From: Rhytidiadelphus loreus
Taxonomy: Eukaryota > Streptophyta > Bryopsida > Hypnales > Hylocomiaceae
Direction: 5' to 3'
DNA length: 64,000 nucleotides
Assembly: GCA_947034895.1 (NCBI GenBank)
Contig: OX344763.1
Location: 6,512,501 to 6,576,500, forward strand
In this document: positions 48,459-59,284 of the stretch, piece after piece
Position numbering within the stretch: the first letter of the stretch is position 1
Layout: each line of letters begins with the position of its first letter
Translations under genes and position numbers: made by a program
The notes under the pieces: generated by a model
Seen by the model: the letters and a program-made list of their open reading frames with translations, nothing else
Told to the model about the DNA's origin: nothing
Database searches by the model: none

Positions 48459-49509
48459 TTCTAATCCCAGAATGGGAGTTGGGTTTAAGGGTTTTAGGGT
48501 TTTTAGGGTTTTTAGGGTTTAAGGTTTTGAGGTTCCTGCACCGCAGCAACACTGTTTGTATTTTCAGTGGTTGGTTTCGTGGTACCTTGCAATGTAGGCT
48601 AGAGTTGTTGCATAGGTGTTTCTTGTATTGTAGAAGTGTTTTCCTATTGTGCTACTACATATGCTCTAAGAGACATAAGTTTAGCATGAAAATGATGTAC
48701 ATATTGAAGACCTTGCAAAGTTTTAATTTAATATTTTTGTAGAGGTGGCAATCAAACATTGAACATGGAGAACATGCTTGTATTGCATAATCTTGTCTTG
48801 TTGAAAAATCCCTTCATTGAACAGGATCAACCATTAAAATTATGTTCAGTAGCATGAATGTACAAACTCATTACCAACTAGGTAATAAAAATCAAGAACA
48901 TGATTATTTGTACAAGCTTTGTCATTGAGAACTATATAATGGCAATGACTATCAAGACATTACTTCCACCAATAAGCTCAATTATAGAACTAACCTCTAT
49001 AGAGGTAGCAATTAGACATTGGATATTAAGAGCATTTTTGTACTTCACAATCTTGTCCTTCTTTAATGATATGATGGCCATCTTTTTAAACTCTTAAATC
49101 TTGATTAAATACAATTCAACTAGTGAGACTGTGTCCAATAACGTCTTACTATATAAACTAGACAAGGACCATTGGGCCTAAGTCCACAAACATAATCCTA
49201 AATATCCTCCAAACTAAATCAAAAAGTGTCAAATCTTTGAGATCAATACCTCTATTAAAAAAATGGGCCCATGGGATTTGTGACCCTAATCACCTTCATT
49301 CTTTCATGTCCCATTGTGCCACAAGGCAATGAAAGTGATAGGAGAGATTTATGGAAGAATCATCTTTAGCTCCAGTAACTTGGAAAGCTATTCCTCATCA
49401 CAAGGTTCTAATTTCAAGTTCCCTACAATAATCCACATGTGCAAGGGCATTTTTTGCCCATGGTCAAACATTGCTTATGCAATTTAAGATCATGAAAAAT
49501 GATCCAAAG
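48459..49509. other. 3' flank of HMA gene with telomere-like run and dispersed repeat
   Basis: Telomere-like AGGGTTTTTAGGG repeats at about 48483-48530, and two copies of a short repeat beginning TAGAGGTGGCAATCAAACAT (about 48742 and 49001). No gene. Confidence 0.45.
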
Positions 49510-49729
49510 TTACCCCACGTTCATATTTTGAATGATGAACACATTATTTTAAGACAATGCTTTGTTCAAAATTCTCATTCATCCCAAGCCATGCTTGAAT
49601 CTTTATAAAACAACATTCCTTTATGACAAATTTGATGTTATTATATTATATTAATACAATATTATATGTGTACAAAGTTATTAGAAAAAAATGCAACTTT
49701 TATAAAGAAGGTAGGCGTTAAAGGGTTAT
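49510..49729. mobile_element. Decayed piggyBac-derived MITE, about 210 bp
   Basis: Left end TTAC then CCCACGTTCATATTTTGAAT and GATGAAC, an eroded end A (compare GACGTCCATATTCTGGACGATGAAC split by its palindrome). The middle has TTCTCATTCATCC and ACATTCCTTTATGAC as in the copy at 20.4 kb. The right end, read leftwards, is ATAACCCTTTAACGCC, an eroded end B. It lies just downstream of the AP2 gene stop. Confidence 0.6.
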
Positions 49730-49763
49730 ATACCACATTTGAGCATCATCACCATGATTAGGT

Positions 49764-50627
49764 TTAACTATTGGGTAGAGTGAAGACACTCCCCTGGCAC
49801 ATAACAGTGTTTGGGTGTTCGCCTTCCAAGTGAAGCATATCTATGGAGTAGTCAGTCACATCCAGAGGTCTGACCCCCTCGCAGAATAGCGACTCCTCCT
49901 CCGGAATCTCGGGGAACGTCTCCAGCGTTGAAGCGTCAGAGGCGCAGAGTGTTTTTGTGAGAGTATGTATCAGGGAATCCTCATCGTCTACAAGGTTCGG
50001 AGTTTCTGACCTAATCATCTCTTCAAGTGGCTGGATGCACGATGAAGCACTCTCCACGGCAATACTAAGAAGAGAGACCAGTACTTCCTCCTCAATTGCT
50101 TCGAAGCGGTTCTTGTCGTTGGAATTGCACATCGAAGTTGCTGAAATGCCACCATGATCGGATGCAGGCTCAATTGGTGTTCGAGGAGATGTGATCTTCC
50201 GTTCCTCGCATCTGTTGGCAGGGTCAAAAGTGGATGGCAGACGGAGAGCCCAGGATGCCAGCGACCGAGCTTGCTCCTTCACGAATTTCAACTTCGCTTC
50301 CTCGGTTAGAGGTACTGTCAGTGGCTTCAGAAATGTAGGCGAGTCACGGAAGTTGCGCCACTTGTTCTTGTCGTAGTAAAAGAAGGCGGCGTCGACTGCA
50401 CGAGCTGCTTCTTCGCGTGATTTGAAATCGCCGAATGAGATCTTGTTCTTGTACTTGAAGGGCTTCATCTCCGCCACCCAGGATTTGCGGTCCGCACGGA
50501 AGCGGACGCCCTTGTACTTCCCCCATGTGGTGGCTTCGGCCACATCTGTCTCGTCAAGTGATCCCAGTCGACGTCTTGCTCCTGTGCAAGACTGGAGCTC
50601 GGTTGTTGAGAGAGCCACGAAACTAAC
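49764..50627 (-). CDS. AP2/ERF-domain transcription factor, first exon not found
   Basis: Single-AP2-domain DNA-binding protein, probably a nuclear transcription regulator. From a probable acceptor (CACCTGCAG just before 50627) the frame runs 287 residues to the stop. The AP2 domain spans about residues 37-100: KYKGVRFRADRKSWVAEM (YRG-type element with the DNA-contacting Arg and Trp), ISFGDFKSREEAARAVDAA (RAYD-type element) and KWRNF. The WLG of classic ERFs is replaced by SFG, so subfamily placement is uncertain. After the domain comes a Ser/Thr- and acid-rich tail that could be an activation region. The open frame extends to 50663, but without ATG; the first ATG in frame lies inside the AP2 domain, so a 5' exon must exist upstream. 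A small MITE ends 35 bp beyond the stop. Confidence 0.85.
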   Translation of the reverse strand, partial: VSFVALSTTELQSCTGARRRLGSLDETDVAEATTWGKYKGVRFRADRKSWVAEMKPFKYKNKISFGDFKSREEAARAVDAAFFYYDKNKWRNFRDSPTFLKPLTVPLTEEAKLKFVKEQARSLASWALRLPSTFDPANRCEERKITSPRTPIEPASDHGGISATSMCNSNDKNRFEAIEEEVLVSLLSIAVESASSCIQPLEEMIRSETPNLVDDEDSLIHTLTKTLCASDASTLETFPEIPEEESLFCEGVRPLDVTDYSIDMLHLEGEHPNTVMCQGSVFTLPNS

Positions 50628-52081
50628 CTGCAGGTGCCAAAGGGACAAACAGCGTAGACCCAAACCCTAACACGGACTGAAGGCTGTATACCACGAGAAT
50701 CAACGTACACTGGCTCGCAGGAACACGCGACCGAATCAATTGGCCTGAAATTAAAATTGACAACGGCTCGGAAAACTGGATCAATTCCACGTGACTCGGA
50801 GACGGACGGCGCTACATAATTATCAAGTGCATGCAAGCTACATAATTATCATTTTAAAGAATTAGAGATCACCTTCACATGCTTGCAATTATTCTTACGG
50901 ACCCAGAAATCTTGCAACAGCTGCCTCCTTCGATCTCCGTTACACGCTCACCGGCCTCTCAATTCTCATATATGGAATTGAAGATCATTATTTGTTGTCG
51001 AATGAACGTAACAGAGCAAGGAGTAAGCAATTTACAGCCAATACGTTAGTGCTCAGAAAGAGACGAAGAGCAGCATGGGTGCAGTGCAAGTATAGTCTTG
51101 TCGGAGAGAAATCGTGCTCAGACAAGTTTGAGTAAGCGTGTCTTCGCTTTCTCTGAAGATAGAGTAGACTTAGCAGAACCAGAGCTTGGATACAACACGC
51201 CATTGCAGCATATTCAATTCCCCTGAATTGTTAATCTGCCTGATCCTAATCTTGTCCGCACGCCATGCCACCCTGATGCTCGGGTAGACATTGGATCACC
51301 ACAGAAAAAATTCACATTTCCCCTGTCTGTCGTGCCCTGACATACATTTATTCTATAATATTCACCTCTTGAAACGTGTACCGACGAAACTCATTGGAGG
51401 ATACTAAAAAAGGGGTATTAATCAAACGGAAGATCGGAAAGCACCGTTAAACTCCAGTAAGAACCCTGTTAAGTAGTTGGCCTGAACACGGTAGTATCGA
51501 ATACCGGTATCCACGCAGATTCTTGGAGAACGGATTCCGATTAACCCACGTAAACGAATAAAAAAATCGGATATATTAGCAGTCATGGTTGTGCACTGTT
51601 TCTATGGGCTCGCAGGTCAGTTCTTCGAGAATTGGTTGCGACAAGTCAAAGTACTCCCTTGTAAAAACTAAGCAACTTTCCAATGAATCTAAAGTAGCAG
51701 CAGATTCAATCCGAATCATCATTGTGAATCTATCCTCATCTTTTTTCACCAGAATCACGTTAAGCTTACTAGATCTTGCTTTTTTTGTGCAGGAGAAGCG
51801 GAGAAGACGGACATGGTCTTTCAGATTATCTCTCCTTCAAATTCATCTTTCCGCCCTTCAAATTTCCATCAACTAATCACCTGATGTATGTTTGCTAATT
51901 CAAAGCCTCACTTGCTAATCAGCTGTCGACTTGTGGTACAGAGAAATTGAATTGAAGCCTCACTAGCTAATCAGTTATTAGCCTCACGCAGTTGTCGTAA
52001 AAAGTGATTTTCGTGAAGCTTGAAATGGGATCAATTCGCCAGGGTTTCCAACTTCAAAGAGCCACTTGGAATATATAGATC
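50628..52081. other. Upstream region of the AP2 gene and spacer
   Basis: Should contain the AP2 first exon and promoter. A telo-box-like AAACCCTAAC occurs at about 50664-50673. No other gene is supported. Confidence 0.35.
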
Positions 52082-52330
52082 CACTACTACAGAAAGGCCA
52101 GTGATTGCATTGCAACACAATAGCAATTATCATTTTGCAATGGTTTTGCAGTGGAATGATGTGCAACAGAATTTCGTATGGATCTCATCACATAAATAAT
52201 GCATTGCAAAACCATTGCAAACTTGTTGATTAGTTGAATGTAAAAATCTTGGACAAAGAACCCATGCTATTATGTTTCTAAACTGTTGCAAATCAATTGT
52301 ACAAAATCAATTAAAAAAATACATCTAATA
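52082..52330 (+). mobile_element. Possible CACTA (En/Spm) terminus with subterminal repeats
   Basis: CACTACTACAGAAAGGCC has the form of plant CACTA-element ends. It is followed by many short TTGCAAT/ATTGCA motifs in both orientations, including a 17-bp perfect inverted pair TTTGCAATGGTTTTGCA / TGCAAAACCATTGCAAA (about 52134-52220), as expected of CACTA subterminal regions. I found no matching opposite end (TTCTGTAGTAGTG) to the right within the window and no transposase. Confidence 0.4.
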
Positions 52331-53995
52331 GTCAATTGCAATTGTAGTAGACATTTCTTCCTTTCAAACATGTGTCAAAAAGCATTCAAAACTAATCTAA
52401 TAGATCTTGCATAATCCACTGCAAAATATACAAACAAGCACTATTAAGCATTCAAAATTATGTTGCAAAAAGTTGTCATGAAGTCCTATGCAAATAATCA
52501 GCTGCTAACTAGTAAGGTGAACACCTCTATGAAAGTAAATATGCAAAAAAAATCTGGTACCCAAGACTCAATACAACTTCTCACTTGACCCATTTCTACT
52601 ATCAATGCTTGCTTTCAATGACTCTGACCCACCCAGACAATTGAAAGAGTGGGCAAAAGCTCCACAAACATCCTAATCAAGGGTCTCTTGTAACACACCT
52701 TGCAAAAGATGAAATTCCAACAGTTAGTGTGCAAGTATTAACAAGCACAAACCAAACTAACCTCTCTCACCCTACCAAATCCATACCAAAGTGACAGAAC
52801 TCATCAAACAGGAAGTCTCTTCGTACATTGTCTAACTGAATGTAAAATATGCGCATAAAAGAGAAAATGCATGCATAGTGCATGCTCTTCACACAAACTG
52901 CAATGGACACTCCAGTTTCTGTGAAGAGCAAGCATGTAAATCCATAGATACAGGAAAATGGAGAAAAGAATCTGCTGAACAGTCGCAGTTGGGCATACTC
53001 ACATGTGGAAACGATCCGGATCTGTGGGATTGAAAGGAGGAGTGCACCGGGTGATCAGAGCTTTAGCTCCCTCAGTTGCAGCTTCCACAAAGTCACAGTT
53101 CACTTATGAAGAGCCCTGTCCCTCATTATCCACCGGAAAACACAAGCAACCAACTTCAAGACCTCCACAAGTAGTCTCCACTTCTGCCTTGAGTACCCCT
53201 CAACAATGAGCACCAAAACCCTAAAATATGCTTATTAGATGCTGGAACTTGGAAACTACTACACCACATCAGAACTTGGAAACTTCAGCACACATGTGCA
53301 GAATAAAGCAGCAGAAAAGCCATTCCACAGCAGGTCATCAACAGATAAAGACGGACTTAAGCGGACTTCTCGAAAATTAGACACCCACGTTTCTTGCAAG
53401 TTCTCTCGATAAATTCCCTGCAAGACTGAAGCTCTTCATTCCAGTCCCTCTGCAAGCCCACCGCCTCAGTGCCATATATATGGCAACATCAACGCATCCT
53501 CTGACCGCGCAATATATATCTCTCTTGTGCGCTGCACTCTCTCATGTTAACGTAACCAAATCAGCATCACTCTAAAGCCCACGACGCACAAGAAAAGACA
53601 AGACGCGACACATTCGGAAGCGCTTCTAAGGGATACGTAGGCACTACAACCCTGAAGAAGTAAAGAGTGAACTCATCATCAACCCAGAACACAGTATTTC
53701 CACTCCTGGAAAGCATACTGTAACAACGTCCTTCAAAACGTGCAGAAACAAGCTATTCATGAGGTTACAACAAAGCGCACTAGAACAGAAAAATACACCT
53801 CCGGTTCTGAAACCATACCAGGTCCCACCCGCAGGGTGCGGTAATAGAGCAAAATCAGAGTAGACCACTCACCAGGTGTAGGGTGGGGGCCGGGCCAAGC
53901 ATGAGAGGGCAAAAGCACGTGAACATTCTCAAACGGATGGCCAGCTGACTTCTTGTCCAATAGCATTAAGTAAATTTGCAAACATACACATTCAA
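52331..53995. other. Intergenic, no gene recognised
   Basis: Mixed composition; 53.0-53.2 and 53.6-53.9 kb hold short open frames without recognisable motifs. Some of this could be untranslated or non-coding transcript sequence. Confidence 0.3.
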
Positions 53996-54390
53996 TCTAG
54001 ATCATGCCGTTTTTGCATCCATAACTTCACCGGCAGCTTCTGATTTGAACAATAAATTGGTTATACATGCATCGGACTATGCCTTATGTTCAAACCCGAT
54101 CCTAAGTGCATGTTAAGGTGCCTAATAACTGTATGCTATTTCAAAGCCTTACTAGCTAATCAGTTGTTGACTTGCGGTATAAACGAATGTTTGGTGATGC
54201 TTGAGATGGCATCAATCTCAAATTTAGGGCTTGAGGTTTCCAACTTCCAAGAGCCACTTGAAATGCCCTGTTAAGACCATGCCGTCCTTGGCATCCAAAA
54301 TTAAACCGACATGCTTGTGATTTGAACAGTACACTGATCATACCGGTCGCACTTATGTCAATGCGTAATGTCCAGAGTGCATGTCTAATA
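53996..54390. repeat. Tandem duplication, about 275-bp period
   Basis: ATCATGCCGTTTTTGCATCC and CTTCTGATTTGAACAATA (about 54001-54055) recur as ACCATGCCGTCCTTGGCATCC and CTTGTGATTTGAACAGTA (about 54278-54332). Part of the unit (CTAGCTAATCAGTTGTTGAC, then GTTTCCAACTTC and AGAGCCACTTG) also occurs at about 51915-52070. Confidence 0.55.
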
Positions 54391-54446
54391 ATCTTCAGGT
54401 TTCAGGGACAGAAGAACTTTCGTTTCCGTGCTTTTGCCACCTAATG

Positions 54447-54842
54447 TTAGGCTTGGCGAGCAAACAGAAAGCACGGCGACGGCGCGACACCATTACGCAC
54501 ACACTTTTTAGTCGTATTATCAAACTTCTTGTCGTACCGCTCACCTTCGATGTCCATCGTTCGCGATTGCATCTCCTTGATCACGCGAACGCTCCCCGCC
54601 AACACACTCCCCCGTCGCGCAAATGCAGCAGCGTCTGCACGTACTGCTCGTCCAATGTACACCATGACTTGCACTTAGCTTCGCCACAAACGCGAAGTAA
54701 CACTCACCATAAGCTTCGCGTGGTCGCGCCTTTCGAGGAAATCCGCGAATGAACCTGCGATTGATAGAATCTCTGCCAAAATGAGCGCCATGATGAACAC
54801 TGCCAACCATTGTGAAACGTAATTGGACTTCACCTTCCTCAT
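54447..54842 (-). other. Possible small membrane-protein ORF broken by one TAA
   Basis: From ATG 54842 a minus-strand frame gives a hydrophobic segment (WLAVFIMALILAEILSIAGS) then FADFLERRDHAKLM. After one TAA the same frame continues with VMVYIGRAVRADAAAFARRG to 54447. GC content is raised compared with the flanks, as in coding DNA. A donor-like GTGAGT follows LM, so an intron might remove the stop, but the only nearby acceptor would make it too short. I do not recognise the family. It may be a pseudogene, an exon pair, or chance. Confidence 0.25.
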
Positions 54843-55811
54843 GAGTACTACCACTTACTGCCTCCCACCTGATTGCTATTCTATTTGCTTAATGGCTCAA
54901 AGATGTCACCCCTGAGCCACCCTGTCCATGGAATGATGTTGTTTGTTGCATCCGAGAAGAGGTTTCGTGACATCCAATGCAAGAATGCAAATGTCGTCCT
55001 TATGATGATTCGAGTGGCCTCGTATATTGCAGAAGCAAGACGGGGTTCCTCCTTTCCATCTTCCGGTTGGTGGTGACTTCGATTTGAAGTCACTTCAGTG
55101 TGTTTCAAGCACGTCGACGGTTTGTTCCAAGCACCGGTGAAGAAGAGCATCTATCAGTACTACTGCGTTCATGTTGTGAATCACGTTCATTTCAAGGGCT
55201 TGATTTCATTTCCCTTGGTGGTAGGGACGCTTGCTCCAGCTAATTGAGGATTCTATGAGCACAAGTTTCAACAATGTAGCGTACACATCCCATTCACCAA
55301 TCACTAACCCTTCACCGTGCACTAACTGATTTTTTGCAAGAATTTGCAGTTGAAGTGAACTATGCTTGGTGCACGGTCCAGCTATGAAATTTTGCTTGGT
55401 CATTGGCATACTTACTAGAGTTTGACACTGGCTTCTATCTTTTAGTTGGTGCAGTTCCCATGAGTTTCCACGACCACTTGTGATGCTGTGTGTGGGTCTG
55501 TTCGTGAAATTTTCCACGGCATTCATTGGTGAAATTGACGGAAACCTGCAAGAGCTCGTGGGATGCATAAATAAATATCCAGATTCCAGAATCCATTCAC
55601 TTCGAACGGGGTTTCGATTCACTTGATATTTGCTTGGGGTACCCCAACCATTTTAGTATATCAATGACCCGATCCTCCTGACCTTATCAAACCTTCCCGA
55701 AGAGAAGTCAATTTCCATTTCAAGTATTAATTGGAAATTATACTGTGACAACATTACAGTAGTCAATTTAGTGGCATTGCAAAGATCATGACATGTAGTG
55801 ATGTTACCTTG
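54843..55811. other. Intergenic, no gene recognised
   Basis: A 138-codon minus frame (55206-55622) has no recognisable motif. Nothing else seen. Confidence 0.3.
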
Positions 55812-55896
55812 TACTCCCTCTGTCTCAAAATAAATCCGTGGTACTCCCTCAGATCCCCACGAGAAATTACAGATTTATTTTGAGACAGAGGGAGTA
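55812..55896. mobile_element. Stowaway-like Tc1/mariner MITE, 81 bp
   Basis: TA, then CTCCCTCTGTCTCAAAATAA, and the exact inverted complement at the other end, then TA. The terminal repeat of about 24 bp is the classic Stowaway sequence of plants (CTCCCTCCGTCCC-type). The element is very short with only about 30 bp between the arms and has near-identical arms, so it is young or constrained. Confidence 0.9.
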
Positions 55897-56662
55897 GTTT
55901 ATAATGGCATGATCTCAAGGGTACAGAGCGAGACAACACATGCAATCGTGCTGAGAACCAACCATGATCACCCACCCTGTCCTTCAACAAGAAAGACTTC
56001 AACTCTAAGATTAACGGGCTCATCAATTGAGAAGAAAATTACAGGTTCGATGACACAGTCAGGTAGTAGTGTAGCACTAGCAAACCTTTCTTTCAAACGG
56101 TAGCACTAGCAAAATCACAAACGTAACACCACAAGAATGCGGACTGATGCACAATTATTATCTCATGTTAGTAATGGACAACTTGATCAGGTTTATCTTG
56201 AAGCTGGTCTGATTGAAACGTTTTGGAACCAACTCCATATGCTCTGCAAGAAACCACAGGACTTGGGAGACCAAGAATAAGGATCCAGCAAATAGTTACG
56301 GAACTTGAAGCTAGTTTTATATCCAGAGTCACCAACACTGAACATGTTGTCATGCTTGAGCTGCAGCATTGACTTGTTAGCTACCAGAAGCACTGAATCT
56401 TACACTCTTGTTTGATTTGTTACAAGGAATGCTACAGCGCCAAAATTTGCAAACTCTTCACACCACATAGGTAACATTCTGTAGCAGTTGAAAGAACCCT
56501 TTCTTCTCTGCTGTAAAATGCCAAGGAAACGACTGAAATGTCTAACATTCATTGTAAAGAGCATGTATGGCGAAATCATAATTACCTGTACTAAACAATT
56601 ACACAACCACTCTTACTAACTCTTCATATCAAGAGATGAATCCTTTGGGCAGGTAGGCAATT
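55897..56662. other. Intergenic, possible unassigned exon on minus strand
   Basis: Minus-strand frames at 56168-56393 look protein-like in places but match no family known to me. No other feature. Confidence 0.25.
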
Positions 56663-56957
56663 AAGGTAGGGGGCTGTAAAAGCGACCTGTCTCTAAAAGC
56701 GATCTAGTACATTTTACCTCTAACATGTATCAGAAGTGTACATTTCAAGAGCGGGTCGCTTTTAGAAACCACTGTGTTTTCAACTTCAAAAATTCGTAAC
56801 TAATTACATGAAGGTCCAAAAAATATGAAACGACTTGGGTTAGATGCCAATTCCATTTTTCTTACCACAAAAATTTACTGAAAATTATTTTAAGCAGATT
56901 AGCTTCCCTCAAATGCAAATCAGCTCTTAAAGGGTCGCTTTTACAGCTCCCTACCTT
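56663..56957. mobile_element. MITE, AAGGTAG-ended family, copy 2 (best preserved)
   Basis: Left end AAGGTAGGGGGCTGTAAAAG; right end, read leftwards, AAGGTAGGGAGCTGTAAAAG; both followed by CGACC. These near-perfect terminal repeats of about 25 bp define the family. A second internal CTAAAAGCGA and GGGTCGCTTTTAG give further symmetry. The interior matches copy 1 at 8.8-9.1 kb. Confidence 0.8.
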
Positions 56958-58165
56958 AGCTCTTACTAAACCAACCATAGTCCAGAAATTACAATGGACC
57001 TCAATGCTTGCAATCTCACTGATATAATATTAAGCTCTTTGCAATTGCTCTATAATCCAATTTGCAAAACCAAGATGAAAATAAGGCTCGCAGTGCATTA
57101 AGATGAATCGACAGTGGTAAGTTGCTTACCGACATTCAAAATCGTCTAGTTTGCATTCAACTGTATTTAGAGATTGAATTATATCTCCAAATTAGCATTC
57201 GTGAATGTGTAGCTGTTTCTTGAGCGTCGTTCATTTGTGTCTGTTTGAGGGCTTAATCCTATTTTCACTATTTTTCTGTTAAGAAGTGAATTTACTACAA
57301 AGAATTCCATTAAGAAGTGAATTTATTATAAACTTATAAGTTACACAACATGTTTTTAACCAAGGCCCCATTTGCGCAAAATAGGGTGACCTATTTTCAT
57401 AATGTCGACCAAGGGAAATATAATGTCGACCAAGGCCTTCATTGTTGTGCAATGAATGAGACATTGACACCTAATGAAGTTCCCAATATTAGTTTTTAGC
57501 TTTGTGCTTCTTGGAAATAGGTTTGCCCATAGATCGAGAACAAGTCAAACTGTAATCTATATTTCCTTAATTTCTACTAATTCCAGACTTGATGGAAAAT
57601 TAGCAAAAAAAATAGTGCAATCTTTATTATTTCTATTCCCTAACTCTAGAAAATTATTCCTCCACCAACACTCAATTAGACATATGCTAAAACACTTCAC
57701 ATTGTTAGAAATAGGTCGCATACCTTATGCATGTTCACTCCCATCTTTTAATGTAACACATATTGAAGATAGGATGTATATTTGGTTGTCAAACAAGTCA
57801 TTATGTTTTTAGGGTCATAAGATATGTTTACATTGTACATTGAAAGTTCAACAATTTGGTGCACAATCACCTAATAGGCTTGAGTTAGAATGTTTTTTAG
57901 GTATTTCAAGTCTCAAGGTTACATACAAATATTGGTAGTAACTACTACATGACATTACTATTTTTCTTATAGATTCTATGTACTTGTATCAAAACTCTTC
58001 TTGATCACATTAGTGTTTAGAGATTATTGTTGTAGCTATAGATTGGGTAATTGACGAGAAGTGATGGGGTCTAAGACTACTTTATCTATCTAAGTTGTGG
58101 TTGAAGAGATATTGGCATGCCTCATTTGAAGTGCAAAGGAAAAGATGTTCTTAAATAAAGGGGGG
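56958..58165. other. AT-rich intergenic
   Basis: Short direct repeats only: AAGAAGTGAATTTA twice near 57280-57320, and AATGTCGACCAAGG twice near 57400-57436. No gene. Confidence 0.35.
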
Positions 58166-58392
58166 TGCTAGCATATGAGCATAGAATCTATGAGCTCAAG
58201 AGTTTAGGAATCTATATTATAAACATTTTCTATAGTTATAGGTGTTTACGTTATAGGTACTTATGTTATACATTCTTTCCATGTTATAGTATACATATGT
58301 TATAAATACCTTCAAATGGTTGTAGGTACATACATACAACTACTATAGGTTCAAGGCTCATAGACTCATGTGTCTACACTCATGTGCTAGCA
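58166..58392. mobile_element. Minisatellite-cored MITE, copy 3
   Basis: Left end TGCTAGCATATGAGC; right end, read leftwards, TGCTAGCACATGAG. The core has diverged TATAGGTGTTTACGTTATAG units like those at 22.4 kb. Length is 227 bp. Confidence 0.6.
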
Positions 58393-58872
58393 TTGTTATT
58401 AAATTAAAAAGCTAATTTATAGAAGGTGATGATTTATACATTAAGGAAATCAATTTCTAAAATTTCTATCTTAGGAATTTGTAGAGGATTCTATACCAAT
58501 GTCCAAAGATGAATTTTTAAGAATGGAATTAGGAAACAAAAGGACATTAATTTTGTCCATTTTCTAGAGAAAAATTCCTTGGTGACTAAGGACATTGTCT
58601 ATGAATACTACGGATTTTTAAATCTACCAAATTGAGTGTAATCAAATCAACTTGCTATGATGTAGAATTTTATTTCCTAAAATCTAGCTTCTTTATGGAT
58701 ATTTATTCACATAGTCAATCAAATATGCGCGCGGATTTTTGAATTACTTAGATTTCATCACTTTAAAGAATCTGTAAATTTTAGATTTAAGAAACTTTCA
58801 ACCTCTACAAATTAGGATTCCAATTTCTTAGACCAAGATGATAAGTGTTTTTTTGCTTCATGTACTTCAAGT
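58393..58872. other. AT-rich intergenic, no feature seen
   Basis: Nothing supported. Confidence 0.3.
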
Positions 58873-59284
58873 AAGGTAGTGTGTTCTAAATGTGCCCATC
58901 TTCTTCAAACTAACCCTATTTTTAGGTGCATAATGGAGATGGGGTGATCTTTAAATGGACCGCTTTAGCAATTGAATGCATCAAAGAAAAATTGTTTTTC
59001 TATTGTAAGAGCCAATCATTGTCTTTGATTTCTGCAAATTTCTTTACAAGTTGCAAGTGGACGCATTTTGGGAGACCTATGGTCACAAATAGGTGCCTAC
59101 GCCTGAAATCTTTGAAAATCCATAAGTAATTCAAAAATGCTTGGAAAATTACGAAACCACTTGGGTTCTCTGGCAAATTCATTTTTCTTTCTCTGAAAAA
59201 TAATCCAAAATTCTTGCGGTCTCCATAAGCATATGAAAAAGGTGGAACAGCCCGTAAATGGGCGCTTTTAGAGCATGTTACCTT
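58873..59284. mobile_element. MITE, AAGGTAG-ended family, copy 3 (diverged)
   Basis: Left end AAGGTAGTGTGTTCTAAATG; right end, read leftwards, AAGGTAACATGCTCTAAAAG then CGCCC. Internal ACGAAACCACTTGGGTT corresponds to ACGACTTGGGTT of the other copies. Longer (412 bp) and more diverged. Confidence 0.6.

Noticed and set aside
48065..48742. 225-codon plus-strand frame
   Set aside because: It reads through intron 3 and the last HMA exon in the wrong phase; the spliced HMA frame explains the coding signal.
56055..56110. Possible right end of a CACTA element (TAGTAGTG)
   Set aside because: The bases preceding TAGTAGTG do not match the TTCTG expected from the left end at 52082.
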